A stretch of 64,000 bases of DNA, taken from the NCBI GenBank assembly GCA_023401925.1, contig JAEXDA010000054.1:1-64000 (forward strand), in the 5' to 3' direction. The notes beneath the pieces were generated by a model. It did not search any database. It worked only from the letters and a program-made list of their open reading frames with translations, and had not been told where the DNA came from. Made by a program: the position numbers and the translations under genes. Shown here in pieces: positions 35,234-44,600 of this stretch. The stretch comes from Bacillota bacterium (GTDB lineage: Bacteria > Bacillota > UBA4882 > UBA8346). Every line of letters begins with the position of its first letter. Position 1 is the first letter of the stretch.

Positions 35234-37006
35234 GTGATGTATTATAGCAACGGCAATTATGAAGCATTTGCCCGTCCCTTAAAACCCTTTGGAGTGGATC
35301 AAAAATCGGCCTATTTGATTGGCGCGGGTTTAGCCTCTTTGGCCGCGGCCTGTTTTTTAATCCGGGACGGCCGGATGAAGGGCGATAGGATTCATATTCT
35401 TGAAGAACTTACCCTCTCCGGGGGAGCTTGCGACGGGATTCGTGACAGTGAAAAGGGCTTTATCATCCGTGGTGGCCGCGAAATGGAAAACCATTTCGAG
35501 TGTTTGTGGGATTTGTTCCGTTCCATTCCCTCTTTGGAGGTCGAAGGGATTTCGGTCCTGGATGAATTTTATTGGCTGAACAAGCAAGACCCGAACTATT
35601 CGTTGATGAGGGTCATCCGGAACCGAGGAGAGGATGCCCATACGGATGGGAAATTCGGCTTAAGTCCAAAAGCTTCTCTGGAAATTGTAAAGCTGTTTTT
35701 GACCAGAGATGAAGATTTATATGACAAGAGAATTTCGGAAGTGTTCAGCAGAGATTTTTTTTCCTCCAACTTTTGGCTGTACTGGCGGACCATGTTTGCC
35801 TTCGAGGACTGGCACAGCGCTTTGGAAATGAAACTCTATATCCAAAGATTCATTCATCACATCGGCGGTTTGCCGGATTTTTCCGCTTTGAAATTTACTA
35901 AGTACAATCAGTATGAGTCGTTGATTAAACCCATGGTAAAATATTTGGAATCCCACGGGGTTCGCTTCCAATATGACACCAGAGTAACCAACGTTGTTTT
36001 TGATATTCAAAATGGCAAAAAACTTGCCAAGAAAATCCTTTATGAGCATGGAGGTAAGGAGGAATGCCTGGAGTTGACTTCAAATGATTTGGTGCTGATT
36101 ACCAATGGAAGTTGCACCGAAAATTCGACTTTTGGGGACCAGGACCGCGTGCCAGAGTTTGATGATTCCATCGAAGGATGTTGGAGGCTTTGGAGAAACA
36201 TTGCCAGACAAGATCCGGCTTTTGGGAGACCCGATAAGTTTTGCACGAACACCAAAGAAACAAACTGGGAGTCGGCCACCATTACCACACTGGATGGGAA
36301 AATTCCTCCCTATATTGAGAAAATTTGCAAGCGGGACCCTTTCAGCGGAAGGGCAGTCACCGGTGGCATCATCACGGTCAGAGATTCCAACTGGCTGATG
36401 AGCTTCACCTTAAACCGGCAACCGCATTTTAAGGAACAACCCCCAGAGGAGCTTGTGGTATGGCTCTATGGTTTGTTTACCGATATCCCGGGCAATTTTA
36501 TCCATAAGCCGATGAGAGAGTGCAGCGGTTGGGAAATTACCCAGGAATGGCTTTACCATTTGGGCGTCCCTGAATCCCGCCTTCAGGAACTGGCCAGCAA
36601 ATCGGCCCGCTGTATTCCCTGCATGATGCCATATATTACCGCTTTTTTCATGCCGCGAACCCAGGGAGACAGGCCGAAGGTGGTGCCGGAGGGCAGTATA
36701 AATTTCGCTTTTATCGGCCAGTTTGCAGAAACGGTTCGGGACACGGTGTTTACGACGGAATATTCGGTGAGAACAGCCATGGAAGCGGTTTATACCTTAT
36801 TGGACATCGACCGCGGGGTACCGGAAGTATTCGCTTCCTGTTACGATATCAGGGTAATACTGGACTCGACGGCAAGGATGATGGATGGGCAAAAACTCAC
36901 GGAGGTAGAAATTCCATTCAAACAGAAGCTGGTTTTGAAATGGATCCTCAGGAAGATTTCCGGAACGGTTGTGGAAGAAATGTTGAAACGCTATCATTTG
37001 ATCTAA
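35234..37006 (+). CDS. ohyA: Oleate hydratase (myosin-cross-reactive antigen family)
   Basis: This 590-aa FAD enzyme adds water to the cis-9 double bond of oleate and related fatty acids. The dinucleotide motif AYLIGAGLASLAAACFLIRDG is followed by the GGREMENHFECLWDLF segment typical of the family. Downstream, NFAFIGQF-like INFAFIGQFAETVRDTVFTTEYSVRTAMEA matches the C-terminal FAD contact region. Length is as expected. GTG 35234 is eight bases from a GGAGGG site; ATG 35237 is an equal alternative. It is a stand-alone gene, and the function may be membrane-lipid detoxification or modification. Confidence 0.93.
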   Translation: MMYYSNGNYEAFARPLKPFGVDQKSAYLIGAGLASLAAACFLIRDGRMKGDRIHILEELTLSGGACDGIRDSEKGFIIRGGREMENHFECLWDLFRSIPSLEVEGISVLDEFYWLNKQDPNYSLMRVIRNRGEDAHTDGKFGLSPKASLEIVKLFLTRDEDLYDKRISEVFSRDFFSSNFWLYWRTMFAFEDWHSALEMKLYIQRFIHHIGGLPDFSALKFTKYNQYESLIKPMVKYLESHGVRFQYDTRVTNVVFDIQNGKKLAKKILYEHGGKEECLELTSNDLVLITNGSCTENSTFGDQDRVPEFDDSIEGCWRLWRNIARQDPAFGRPDKFCTNTKETNWESATITTLDGKIPPYIEKICKRDPFSGRAVTGGIITVRDSNWLMSFTLNRQPHFKEQPPEELVVWLYGLFTDIPGNFIHKPMRECSGWEITQEWLYHLGVPESRLQELASKSARCIPCMMPYITAFFMPRTQGDRPKVVPEGSINFAFIGQFAETVRDTVFTTEYSVRTAMEAVYTLLDIDRGVPEVFASCYDIRVILDSTARMMDGQKLTEVEIPFKQKLVLKWILRKISGTVVEEMLKRYHLI

Positions 37007-37127
37007 CTTTTATGAACTGCCATCGGTTCTCTGATGAAATAAAAAAGAATCAACAAATCTGTTGAATTGATTCCAAGACCAAGGTAAAATAATCAAAATG
37101 GCATACAAAATTACAAAAGGGGATGAC

Positions 37128-37541
37128 ATGGTGGAACGATCATTGGTACTGTTGAAACCGGATGCAATGGAAAGAAGATTAATGGGTCAAATTATTTCTA
37201 TTTATGAGCGGAAAGGGCTTAACATTATTGCATTAAAAATTGTCCGGCCATCCAAAGAAATAACGGAAAGCCATTACGCAGAGCATAAAGATAAACCATT
37301 TTTTCAAGGACTGGTCAATTACCTTACCCGGGGAAAGGTATGCGCTTTGGTTATCGAAGGAGACAATGTGATCAAGATGGTCCGAAAAATCAATGGGGCG
37401 ACTGATCCGGCAGAAGCGGAGGCAGGTAGCATTCGAGGGCAATTTGCCCTTTCCAAAACCGAAAATATCGTTCATTCCTCGGATTCAGCGGAAAGCGCCG
37501 AGCGGGAAATCAAAATATGGTTTGCCGAAGGTGTGAGTTAA
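37128..37541 (+). CDS. ndk: Nucleoside diphosphate kinase
   Basis: This protein is 137 aa from ATG 37128, preceded by AAAAGGGGATG; the in-frame ATG 37098 has no good site. It transfers the gamma phosphate between nucleoside triphosphates via His116. Key residues are present: Lys10 in LLKPDA, Tyr50, Arg86, Thr92, Arg103, and Asn113 and His116 in NIVHSSDS. The usual glycine after the catalytic His is Ser, a known tolerated change. It is monocistronic. A small inverted-repeat element lies 40 bases downstream. Confidence 0.93.
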   Translation: MVERSLVLLKPDAMERRLMGQIISIYERKGLNIIALKIVRPSKEITESHYAEHKDKPFFQGLVNYLTRGKVCALVIEGDNVIKMVRKINGATDPAEAEAGSIRGQFALSKTENIVHSSDSAESAEREIKIWFAEGVS

Positions 37542-37582
37542 AATGCGCCCTGTTATCAATCTTTGAACAAACAAAAAGAAAT

Positions 37583-37697
37583 GAGGCTGTCTAAAAAGTA
37601 ATTCGAAAACAATAAGAAATATGATGGATAACTTATCGAATATGTTGATTTCAATGGATGTATTTTTCGCGTATGAAATTACTTTTGCCACAGCCCC
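37583..37697. mobile_element. MITE-like element or IS remnant with 21-bp imperfect terminal inverted repeats
   Basis: Left end 37583-37603 (reading GAGGCTGTCTAAAAAGTAATT) and right end 37677-37697 (whose reverse complement reads GGGGCTGTGGCAAAAGTAATT, 17 of 21 matching). The GGCTGTCTNAAAAGT pattern resembles termini of several insertion-sequence families. AAAT occurs just outside both ends (37579-37582 and 37699-37702, with one extra base on the right), a possible target duplication. The 70-bp interior codes for nothing recognisable. Confidence 0.5.
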
Positions 37698-37738
37698 CAA
37701 ATGGTCAAATCGTTAGGATTTATGAGAAAGCTTTGGTA

Positions 37739-37936
37739 TTAACGGCATCTTCCCGGACAACCCGGATCGACAACCATATTCCTTGTAATTGGCTGATAAA
37801 CATGTTGAGGTACGTTAACTATGTTTTCACGATTGATATGGACAACCGGATGAACATGGGTAACAACCCGGTATGTATAAGAATCATGAATACAGAATTG
37901 CGGAGGATATATGACTGGTTGACATTGGTCGCACAT
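37739..37936 (-). CDS. CotD-like spore coat protein
   Basis: This 65-aa protein starts at ATG 37936, chosen because AAGAGGTG lies eight bases upstream; a longer frame from 37960 contains that site. It is Cys-, His- and Pro-rich, with the CotD-like core THVHPVVHINRENIVNVPQHVYQP and an N-terminal CDQCQP. In Bacillus CotD is an inner coat protein made late in the mother cell. A sigma-K-type promoter lies upstream. This is direct evidence that the host makes endospores. Confidence 0.75.
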   Translation of the reverse strand: MCDQCQPVIYPPQFCIHDSYTYRVVTHVHPVVHINRENIVNVPQHVYQPITRNMVVDPGCPGRCR

Positions 37937-37971
37937 TCCATTCACCTCTTGAATCATCACTTTATAATAGA

Positions 37972-38000
37972 TAATATATGAGGATATTTAAAATAAAGGT
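37972..38000 (-). promoter_or_regulatory. Sigma-K-like promoter of the cotD-like gene
   Basis: On the minus strand ACC (38000-37998) and CATATATTA (37980-37972) are 17 bp apart. The -10 fits the sigma-K consensus CATANNNTA exactly and the -35 contains the AC core. Confidence 0.6.
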
Positions 38001-38457
38001 ATGGTGCATTATCACATTTAAAAATGCAATTTAGGTTCTTAATGTCGCCCACCGGGCTACTATTTCCATATCCAATCATCAGCTCCACAGAATTTAAAAC
38101 AAAAGTTATCGATTCCATTCCCATACCTCTGTATGGGATGAATGAATCAAAAAGGGTTGTCTCGATGAACTCGAAGACAACCCTTATATATATATCGGGT
38201 CAGAGACCCGGAACGCAGGGAAAATGGCCATTTATCATGGCGCTCACCCCTTTCGTTATAATCTTATTATACGATATTTTGAAAATAATTTGGAAAAGAT
38301 TTGGTAATCGATTGATTAAATTTTTGTTTCCATCCACCAATGAAAGAGATAAATTTTCCTGGGCCAAGATGAAGACTTTCCCAGGGAGAGGATTTAAATT
38401 TTTTAAGTGGAATCAATAGGATCACACTTAAAAATTCTCCATCCGGAGGTTTTCGTT
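38001..38457. other. Interval between the cotD-like gene and addB, with a run of hairpins
   Basis: Three perfect hairpins lie in tandem: 38120-38137 (CCCATAC, 4-nt loop), 38152-38185 (11-bp stem), and 38196-38210 (CGGGTC, 3-nt loop). A 131-codon plus-strand frame (38024-38419) runs through all of them. Only its last 60 codons (from ATG 38237), which would give a basic one-helix peptide, look possible, with no clear ribosome site. TATAAT at 38257-38262 may belong to an addB promoter but lacks a good -35. Confidence 0.5.
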
Positions 38458-41400
38458 TTGGCAATCATCCATCCCATTTGCGGCGAATTTGGTGAGCACC
38501 GCTGGATAATCCAACAAATAAAAAAGGCTTTACAGGAAAAGAAATTTTCATTGTTGGTTATTTTCCCTACTCTAAGCCTGCTACGGCACATCCAAAATGA
38601 GTTATTGAATGAGCCGGGCGTAAACGGTTTTGGCGGTATCCGTTTCCTCTTATTTGAGGGATTCATCCAAGAAATCGGAGAGCGTTTCGCCTTGGCACAG
38701 TCGGCCCCATCGCCGCTGATCCGGGATTTGATGCTCACAGAAGTTTTTGAGTCATTAAAAAGACAAGAGAAGATAACGTATTTGGCAAGAGCTTCTTTTA
38801 ATGCCGGTTACCGGGAAGCTGTTTTGGCCGGTATGGCGGAATGGAAAAGAAGTTGTTTGACACCTGAAACTTTTTTAGGTTGGGCATCTTCCAAAGGAGA
38901 GAAGGAGCAACAATTAGCTCTTTTATATCAATCTTTTCAAGAATTGCTGATTAAAAGCGGCTTTTGCGAGGAAGACGCGGTCCTGGATAAACTGCAACGA
39001 TTAAAAGGACAAACCCGTATGCAAGCGGAACGTCCTTTGTCCATTCTTTACGGTTTTACCGATTTAACTCCTTTACAAAACCGGTTTATTGAGGTTTTGA
39101 GTGAGTGGTTTGATTTTGAAATCATTCTCGATCCGACGCCTGCAGAAGAAATTCGCCATTTCATAGCCAGGCGTTTCGACTATCGTCACTTGCCAGAGAT
39201 GCCGGTATCTTGCGGTAACAATGCATTAAGCTGGTTACAAGCAAGTTTCGGGGTAAATCCGACTCCGCCGTATTCCAAATCACCGGATGATCCTACGTTG
39301 CAGGTCTTGCAGACAGCCGGATCTTCCAAACAAAATATGGCTATCGCCTTGCAAATCATTACGATTTTACATGAGAACCCTGGATGCAGCATGGATGATT
39401 TTTTGATCCTTTCCCCGCACCCTCAAGAGTTTATGAAAACGGCCCGCCCAATTTTTACCGAATATCAATTGGCTCTACCGCCCAGTGTAAAGAAAGTGAG
39501 CGAGTTTCCGGGCCCAAATCATTTTTCCCAAGCCTTGGCCATTGTGGACTCCGATTGGCAGTGGCCGGAGATGGAAGTTTTCATCCGGCAACAATACACC
39601 GGGGACAAGGCCGGGGTAGGAGACCGGGTTCTAGTAGAGTTGGGTGACAGATACGGAGCTTTGTCGGGCAAGAAACGTTGGCTGGGGGTTTTTCAAAAGG
39701 ATTGGTTAAGTTATTCCCTGGAAATAGGGCTGGATACCTTGCCTTTGCAACAGGGCCTCGCTTTGCTTGAAAGTATTCCGCAGATCGCTATCTTAAAAGA
39801 ATACTTGGAAATTGCCGTCCGGTATTTGAATGAGACCCAAAAGGATGCTATCGGGAGTTCTTTAAGGGGTGAAATTGATTTTCATTTGCAATTAGGGAAC
39901 CTGACTGCCATACAACAGGCAGCCGCTACAATCGAGGAAGTTACGGCCTCCATCGACCTGTTGCCTTCCTTGAGAAGGGAGATGAGCCTGGCGGATTTTC
40001 GCAATTTTTGGGCTCACATACTGACTTCGGAAATCAAAGGAAAGACCCCCGCCGGCCCCTTTGTCAAAGTGATGATTCCTCAGGAAGCCCGGGGGCTTTC
40101 GGCTAAATTTGTCTTTATTACCGGTCTTGAACAAGGAGCTTTTCCCCGGTATTACATCAATGACTGGAAATTATCTTTACGGGAGCGGCTGGAGTTACAA
40201 ACTTTAGGGGTCGATCTGGAGACGGGCGAGGAGTATCAAACCAAGGAAAAGATGGCATTTTATTGGGCGTTGCAAACAGCAAGGGAGCGCTTGTACCTCG
40301 TGTATCAAACACAGGATAGCAGTGGGCAACCTTTAAACCCTTCATCATTCCTGGAGGAAATTTGGCAATACTGTCCTGAACTTCTCAAACAGGCCAAAAC
40401 ATATCCATTGGCTCTGGAATCGCCGACAAGTTTAACAGGCTGCTATTCCAGCTTTGAAAAAGGCAGTTACTTAGCAGCCCATCTAATGGCTGCAACAAGT
40501 GAGCTTTCGGAAACAGAAAAAATTGATTGCCTTGAGCTGCTTCAAAAGCCCTTATATCAGCAACTGGCGAAACAAATCTGGCAGGAATCCGGTTGGCGTC
40601 TGCAGGGGCGCTCATTGTTCTCCAAGGACGAGTCTCATCAACTCATCGCCAGGACATTCGGCGCCGCCCATATTTTCGCCATCACCTCCTTGGAAGATTA
40701 TCATACTTGTCCCTATCGTTTTTTCCTCAAACAAATGCTAGGGGTTAAACCTTTTCTCCGGCCTCAAATGTTGCCGGATAATCTGGACTTGGGGAACCTA
40801 TATCATCAGGTTTTACAAGATTTCGCGGAAAGGTACAGAGGCCAGAGCTTAATTTCGAAAGACCGGGAAGAATATCACAACTTCCTAAGGGAATGTTTCC
40901 ATAGCTTCTACCGGGAATGGTTGCAAAATGCCGCCAACGATCTGGTGAAATTGGTACTCAAACTGCAAGAAGCCCAAATTTGGAATACTTTACAGCGCTG
41001 GCTCCGGACGGAGCTCGATTGGGCTGAAAAAACCAATGGACGGTTTAAAATCAGTTTTTTGGAATTTGGTTTCGGTTTGGTGCGCGGGGATTTCGACCCG
41101 GCTTCTCTCGACCGTCCCTATCAATTGGTGGCGGAAGAGATTCCCATTCAAATATGGGGAAAGGTTGACCGGATTGATGCCGATGGGGAAGGCGGTTTTA
41201 TCGTTTATGATTATAAATCGGGGCGGGGTCCGGTAACCAAAGACATCCTGAGTGCCGATTATTATCAGATCCCCGTATACCTTATGGCTCTTGAAGATTT
41301 ATATTACGGAGAGGGTAAAGCGGTGGGAGGAAGTTACCTGGGATTAAAGGAACCTTCCCGCAGCCGGGGAGGAGTATGGCATTCCGACCGTTTGCGATTG

Positions 41401-41610
41401 CGCCTGGGCGGTAAAAGTTTACTAGGGGAAAAAGAGTGGCAGGATTGGTTATCTACGGTGAGAGATTCCCTGGCTGTCTCTGTCCAGGCTATCCGCAGGG
41501 GTGACTTTTTCCCAAACAGTGAAGACTGTCCGGCTTTTTGCGAGTTTCAAACCTGTTGCCGCCGGGATGAAAGGGAGAGTGAAGTGAAAGATGAAACATC
41601 CGCTGAATGA
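38458..41610 (+). CDS. addB: AddB-like subunit of the AddAB helicase-nuclease
   Basis: This protein is 1050 aa from TTG 38458, seven bases after a perfect GGAGGT; the frame extends to GTG 38407 without a site. The N-terminal helicase-like region lacks a canonical Walker A (GEFGEHRW stands where GxxGxGK occurs in AddB of Bacillus), so this subunit is probably not an ATPase. The C-terminal PD-(D/E)XK nuclease is intact: WGKVDRIDADGEGG, then YDYKSG (about 917-922) and the QIPVYLMAL helix. Cysteines at 751, 1024, 1028, 1033 and 1034 would bind an iron-sulfur cluster. It partners AddA, whose gene overlaps by 20 bases, to process double-strand breaks. Confidence 0.85.
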   Translation: MAIIHPICGEFGEHRWIIQQIKKALQEKKFSLLVIFPTLSLLRHIQNELLNEPGVNGFGGIRFLLFEGFIQEIGERFALAQSAPSPLIRDLMLTEVFESLKRQEKITYLARASFNAGYREAVLAGMAEWKRSCLTPETFLGWASSKGEKEQQLALLYQSFQELLIKSGFCEEDAVLDKLQRLKGQTRMQAERPLSILYGFTDLTPLQNRFIEVLSEWFDFEIILDPTPAEEIRHFIARRFDYRHLPEMPVSCGNNALSWLQASFGVNPTPPYSKSPDDPTLQVLQTAGSSKQNMAIALQIITILHENPGCSMDDFLILSPHPQEFMKTARPIFTEYQLALPPSVKKVSEFPGPNHFSQALAIVDSDWQWPEMEVFIRQQYTGDKAGVGDRVLVELGDRYGALSGKKRWLGVFQKDWLSYSLEIGLDTLPLQQGLALLESIPQIAILKEYLEIAVRYLNETQKDAIGSSLRGEIDFHLQLGNLTAIQQAAATIEEVTASIDLLPSLRREMSLADFRNFWAHILTSEIKGKTPAGPFVKVMIPQEARGLSAKFVFITGLEQGAFPRYYINDWKLSLRERLELQTLGVDLETGEEYQTKEKMAFYWALQTARERLYLVYQTQDSSGQPLNPSSFLEEIWQYCPELLKQAKTYPLALESPTSLTGCYSSFEKGSYLAAHLMAATSELSETEKIDCLELLQKPLYQQLAKQIWQESGWRLQGRSLFSKDESHQLIARTFGAAHIFAITSLEDYHTCPYRFFLKQMLGVKPFLRPQMLPDNLDLGNLYHQVLQDFAERYRGQSLISKDREEYHNFLRECFHSFYREWLQNAANDLVKLVLKLQEAQIWNTLQRWLRTELDWAEKTNGRFKISFLEFGFGLVRGDFDPASLDRPYQLVAEEIPIQIWGKVDRIDADGEGGFIVYDYKSGRGPVTKDILSADYYQIPVYLMALEDLYYGEGKAVGGSYLGLKEPSRSRGGVWHSDRLRLRLGGKSLLGEKEWQDWLSTVRDSLAVSVQAIRRGDFFPNSEDCPAFCEFQTCCRRDERESEVKDETSAE

Positions 41611-44600
41611 ACAACAAGCCAAGGCGGTTCGGGAGTTTGACACTGACCTTTTGGTAACGGCGGGAGCCGGTACCGGAAAGACTAGTGTACTTACAAATAA
41701 ATATTTAAGCTTGCTGGAGGAACGCCGGGCCACTGTGGGAGAGATCGTGGCGATTACTTTCACCAAAAAAGCCGCAGCGGAAATGCGTAACCGGATTCAA
41801 CAGGAAATTCTCACTTATAGCTTGGAAGAACAAGATCCGGAAGCCAAAGATTTTTGGGCCAATCAGTTGAAGGCCCTTGAGAGTGCCCGGATCACTACCT
41901 TTCATAGTTTTTGCCTGGGGATGCTTCATGAACATCCGTTAGATATTGGTCTTGCTCCTGTGACCACGATTCTGGGCGACGGGGAAGAAACCATATACTT
42001 ACATCAGGCTATTGAAGATTCTTTACTGAAAAGTTTCCATGACGAGGCGCTGGATAGTCAAACCCTCACCAAAATGGCGATTGATTTTGGTTGGGAGAAT
42101 TTTATCCGTACTTTGGCCGATATTTACCGGCGGATCCGCGAGAGCGGCGACCGTTTTGATAATGTGATCCAAAAAAGCATCCGGAGCATTCAAGGTTCGA
42201 TTGAACAAATCCCTTACGGGTTCGTCAATATTGAGGAAGAAATCGCCGATTTTTTGGATTTCTGCCGGACTGTCAAGCTGACCGAAAAAGCGCAGGAAGT
42301 CGTGGATGCTTTCCGGATGGAATATCAAAGCCAACAGGATGTTTTGAAATCCAGTTCCTCACCGGACATGGTCCTATCCATTTTGACAAAGCTCAAGAAG
42401 GGTCTGCCCAAAACGGTACCTAATACGATTAAAGACCGGGTTGTTGCCATCCATGCACTGATTGATGCTTGCGGTCAGAAATTGGTTGACCGGGAGGCGT
42501 TGCTTCGAACGACAATTCTTGGCCTTTTGCTGAATCAAATCGATTTTACTTACAGCAACGTCAAAAAAGAATTCGGATTCATGGATTTTACGGATCAAAT
42601 AAGACTGGTACGAGACCTCTTCCATACCAATCCCAATATTTTATTGGAAACGCGGCAGGAGATCCGTTATTTACTGGTGGATGAATTTCAGGACACCAAT
42701 AGCCTGCAATTTGAGATCGTCAACCTGCTGGTAGGGGAGGAACGTCATCAAGGCCGGCTGATGGTGGTTGGAGATATCAAACAGTCGATATACCGTTTCC
42801 GGGGGGCGGAAGCCGATTTAATTGAAGGTTTTGCCGAGGATTTACAAGACCGCCGGGGGAAAATCATTCCCCTTACCCAAAACTATCGATCAAACCCTAC
42901 GATTATTCATTTTGTAAATTCTTTTTTCAGTGAATTGTTTCAAGACGAGATATTTGATTATCAAAGGTTAGAAGCTGCCAGTCAAGATAAGGAAGGAAAT
43001 ATTGAATTTTTACTGACGGGGGCTTGCGACCGGGAAGCTGAGGCCCGGATGGTCGCCGAAAGGATTTCCCAATTGGCGGGGTCGGGAGAAGCTGATTTAA
43101 AGTACAGTGATATCGTTATTCTTTTCCGGGCCAGCACTTCCATGACCTTGTATCAACATGCCCTTCAAAGAGTGGGAATTCCTTATTATACAGCCAGCGG
43201 AGGAGGCTTTTACCGGCGCCCGGAAGTTGTCGATCAACTCAACTTATTGCGTTTGGTGGAGCAGCGTTATCATAGCGTGGCATTGCTTGGCCTGCTTCAT
43301 TCGCCTTTCGTCAGTTTATCAGCGGAAAGTCTCCTATGGCTCAGCGAAGGGGATAATCTTTTAGAAAAATTTTACGGCGGGGAGGAGTTTTCCGAACGCG
43401 CCTGCGAACAGATTCCTACTGCGGAAAGAGTTCGCCTGCGCCAATTCCGCCAGCTGATCGTAGGCTTGCAAAAAAACCGGGAGTATCTGAATATTGCTGC
43501 AATGATCCGGACTGCCCTGCAAAGTACCAACTACCGGGAGGTAATCTGGAGCTTGCCTCATGCCGGGCAACGCCTCGCCAATCTGGACAAACTGCTGGAA
43601 AAAGCCGATGAGTTTACCGGCAAAGGTTTCAATGATTTACGGCGTTTTTTGGAGTTTATTGAAAAATTGGAAGAGGCCGAGGTGGTGGAAGGGGAAGCCC
43701 AAACCCAGGCTGAGACCGGGAATGCCGTTCGTTTGATGACTATTCACCGGTCCAAGGGATTGGAATTTCCGGTGGTGATTTTACCGGATTTGGATCGTCA
43801 ATTCCTGCTTTCCGCTCAAGGAAAGCTGGCTTTCCACAAGTCGGACGGTCTCGGCCTTAGCATCCGTTTCGGTGAAAACGAAAGATACCCGTCATCTTTG
43901 TGGCAGCAAATCCGGGCTCTCGATCGCCGGGAAGAACTTTCGGAATTAAAGCGGGTGCTTTATGTGGCCCTAACCAGGGCCAAGCAACAATTGATCATGG
44001 CGGGTTCGGGAGCGAGCCGCAGCAAGGGCCAAACCATTGAAACCGCAAATAACTGGATGAAATGGTTCGAGCTTTTGATACCTCTGGATACCGATCAGCC
44101 GCTCCTCGATTATCAGGGGAACAAAATCAAAATTACCCGGGAAGTGCCATTTTCAACAAGTCAAGTGCAGGAAACGAGCTTTCTAGCAGAAAGTATCGCC
44201 GAACTTTCAAAGACGGTTCCAGCAGAGACAGTGCAGGAAACCGCCGCTACTCTGTTGCCGGTCGGATCACCCGCTAAGTCCTTTAAGGTCACGGAATTAA
44301 TCGTATTTAAGGACTGCCCGCGGCGATATTTTTGGCAGTATCAAGCCGGTCTCAAATTTGAATTGGCTGAGGACGGTCCTCATGACAGGGAAAATCTCGC
44401 CGGTGACAGCGCCGGAGCGAAGATCGGCAGTTTTCTGCATCAGGTGTTTCAATCGGGAAGCACAAAATGGCCTGAAGATTTATGGCAACAGACTTTCAGG
44501 GGACAGACCGGGCCGGAGTCGGAGCGCTTAAAAGCCGAACTATTGCAAATGTGGCAAAATTTCCGGGCCAGCCGGTTCACGGAAGCCCGGGGAAAGTGTT

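Noticed and set aside
37485..37700. 71-codon minus-strand frame over the end of ndk
   Set aside because: It overlaps ndk and spans the inverted-repeat element, so it is a chance frame.
38024..38419. 131-codon plus-strand frame before addB
   Set aside because: It runs through three perfect hairpins and has no ribosome site. Only the last part could be a peptide, and the evidence is too weak.
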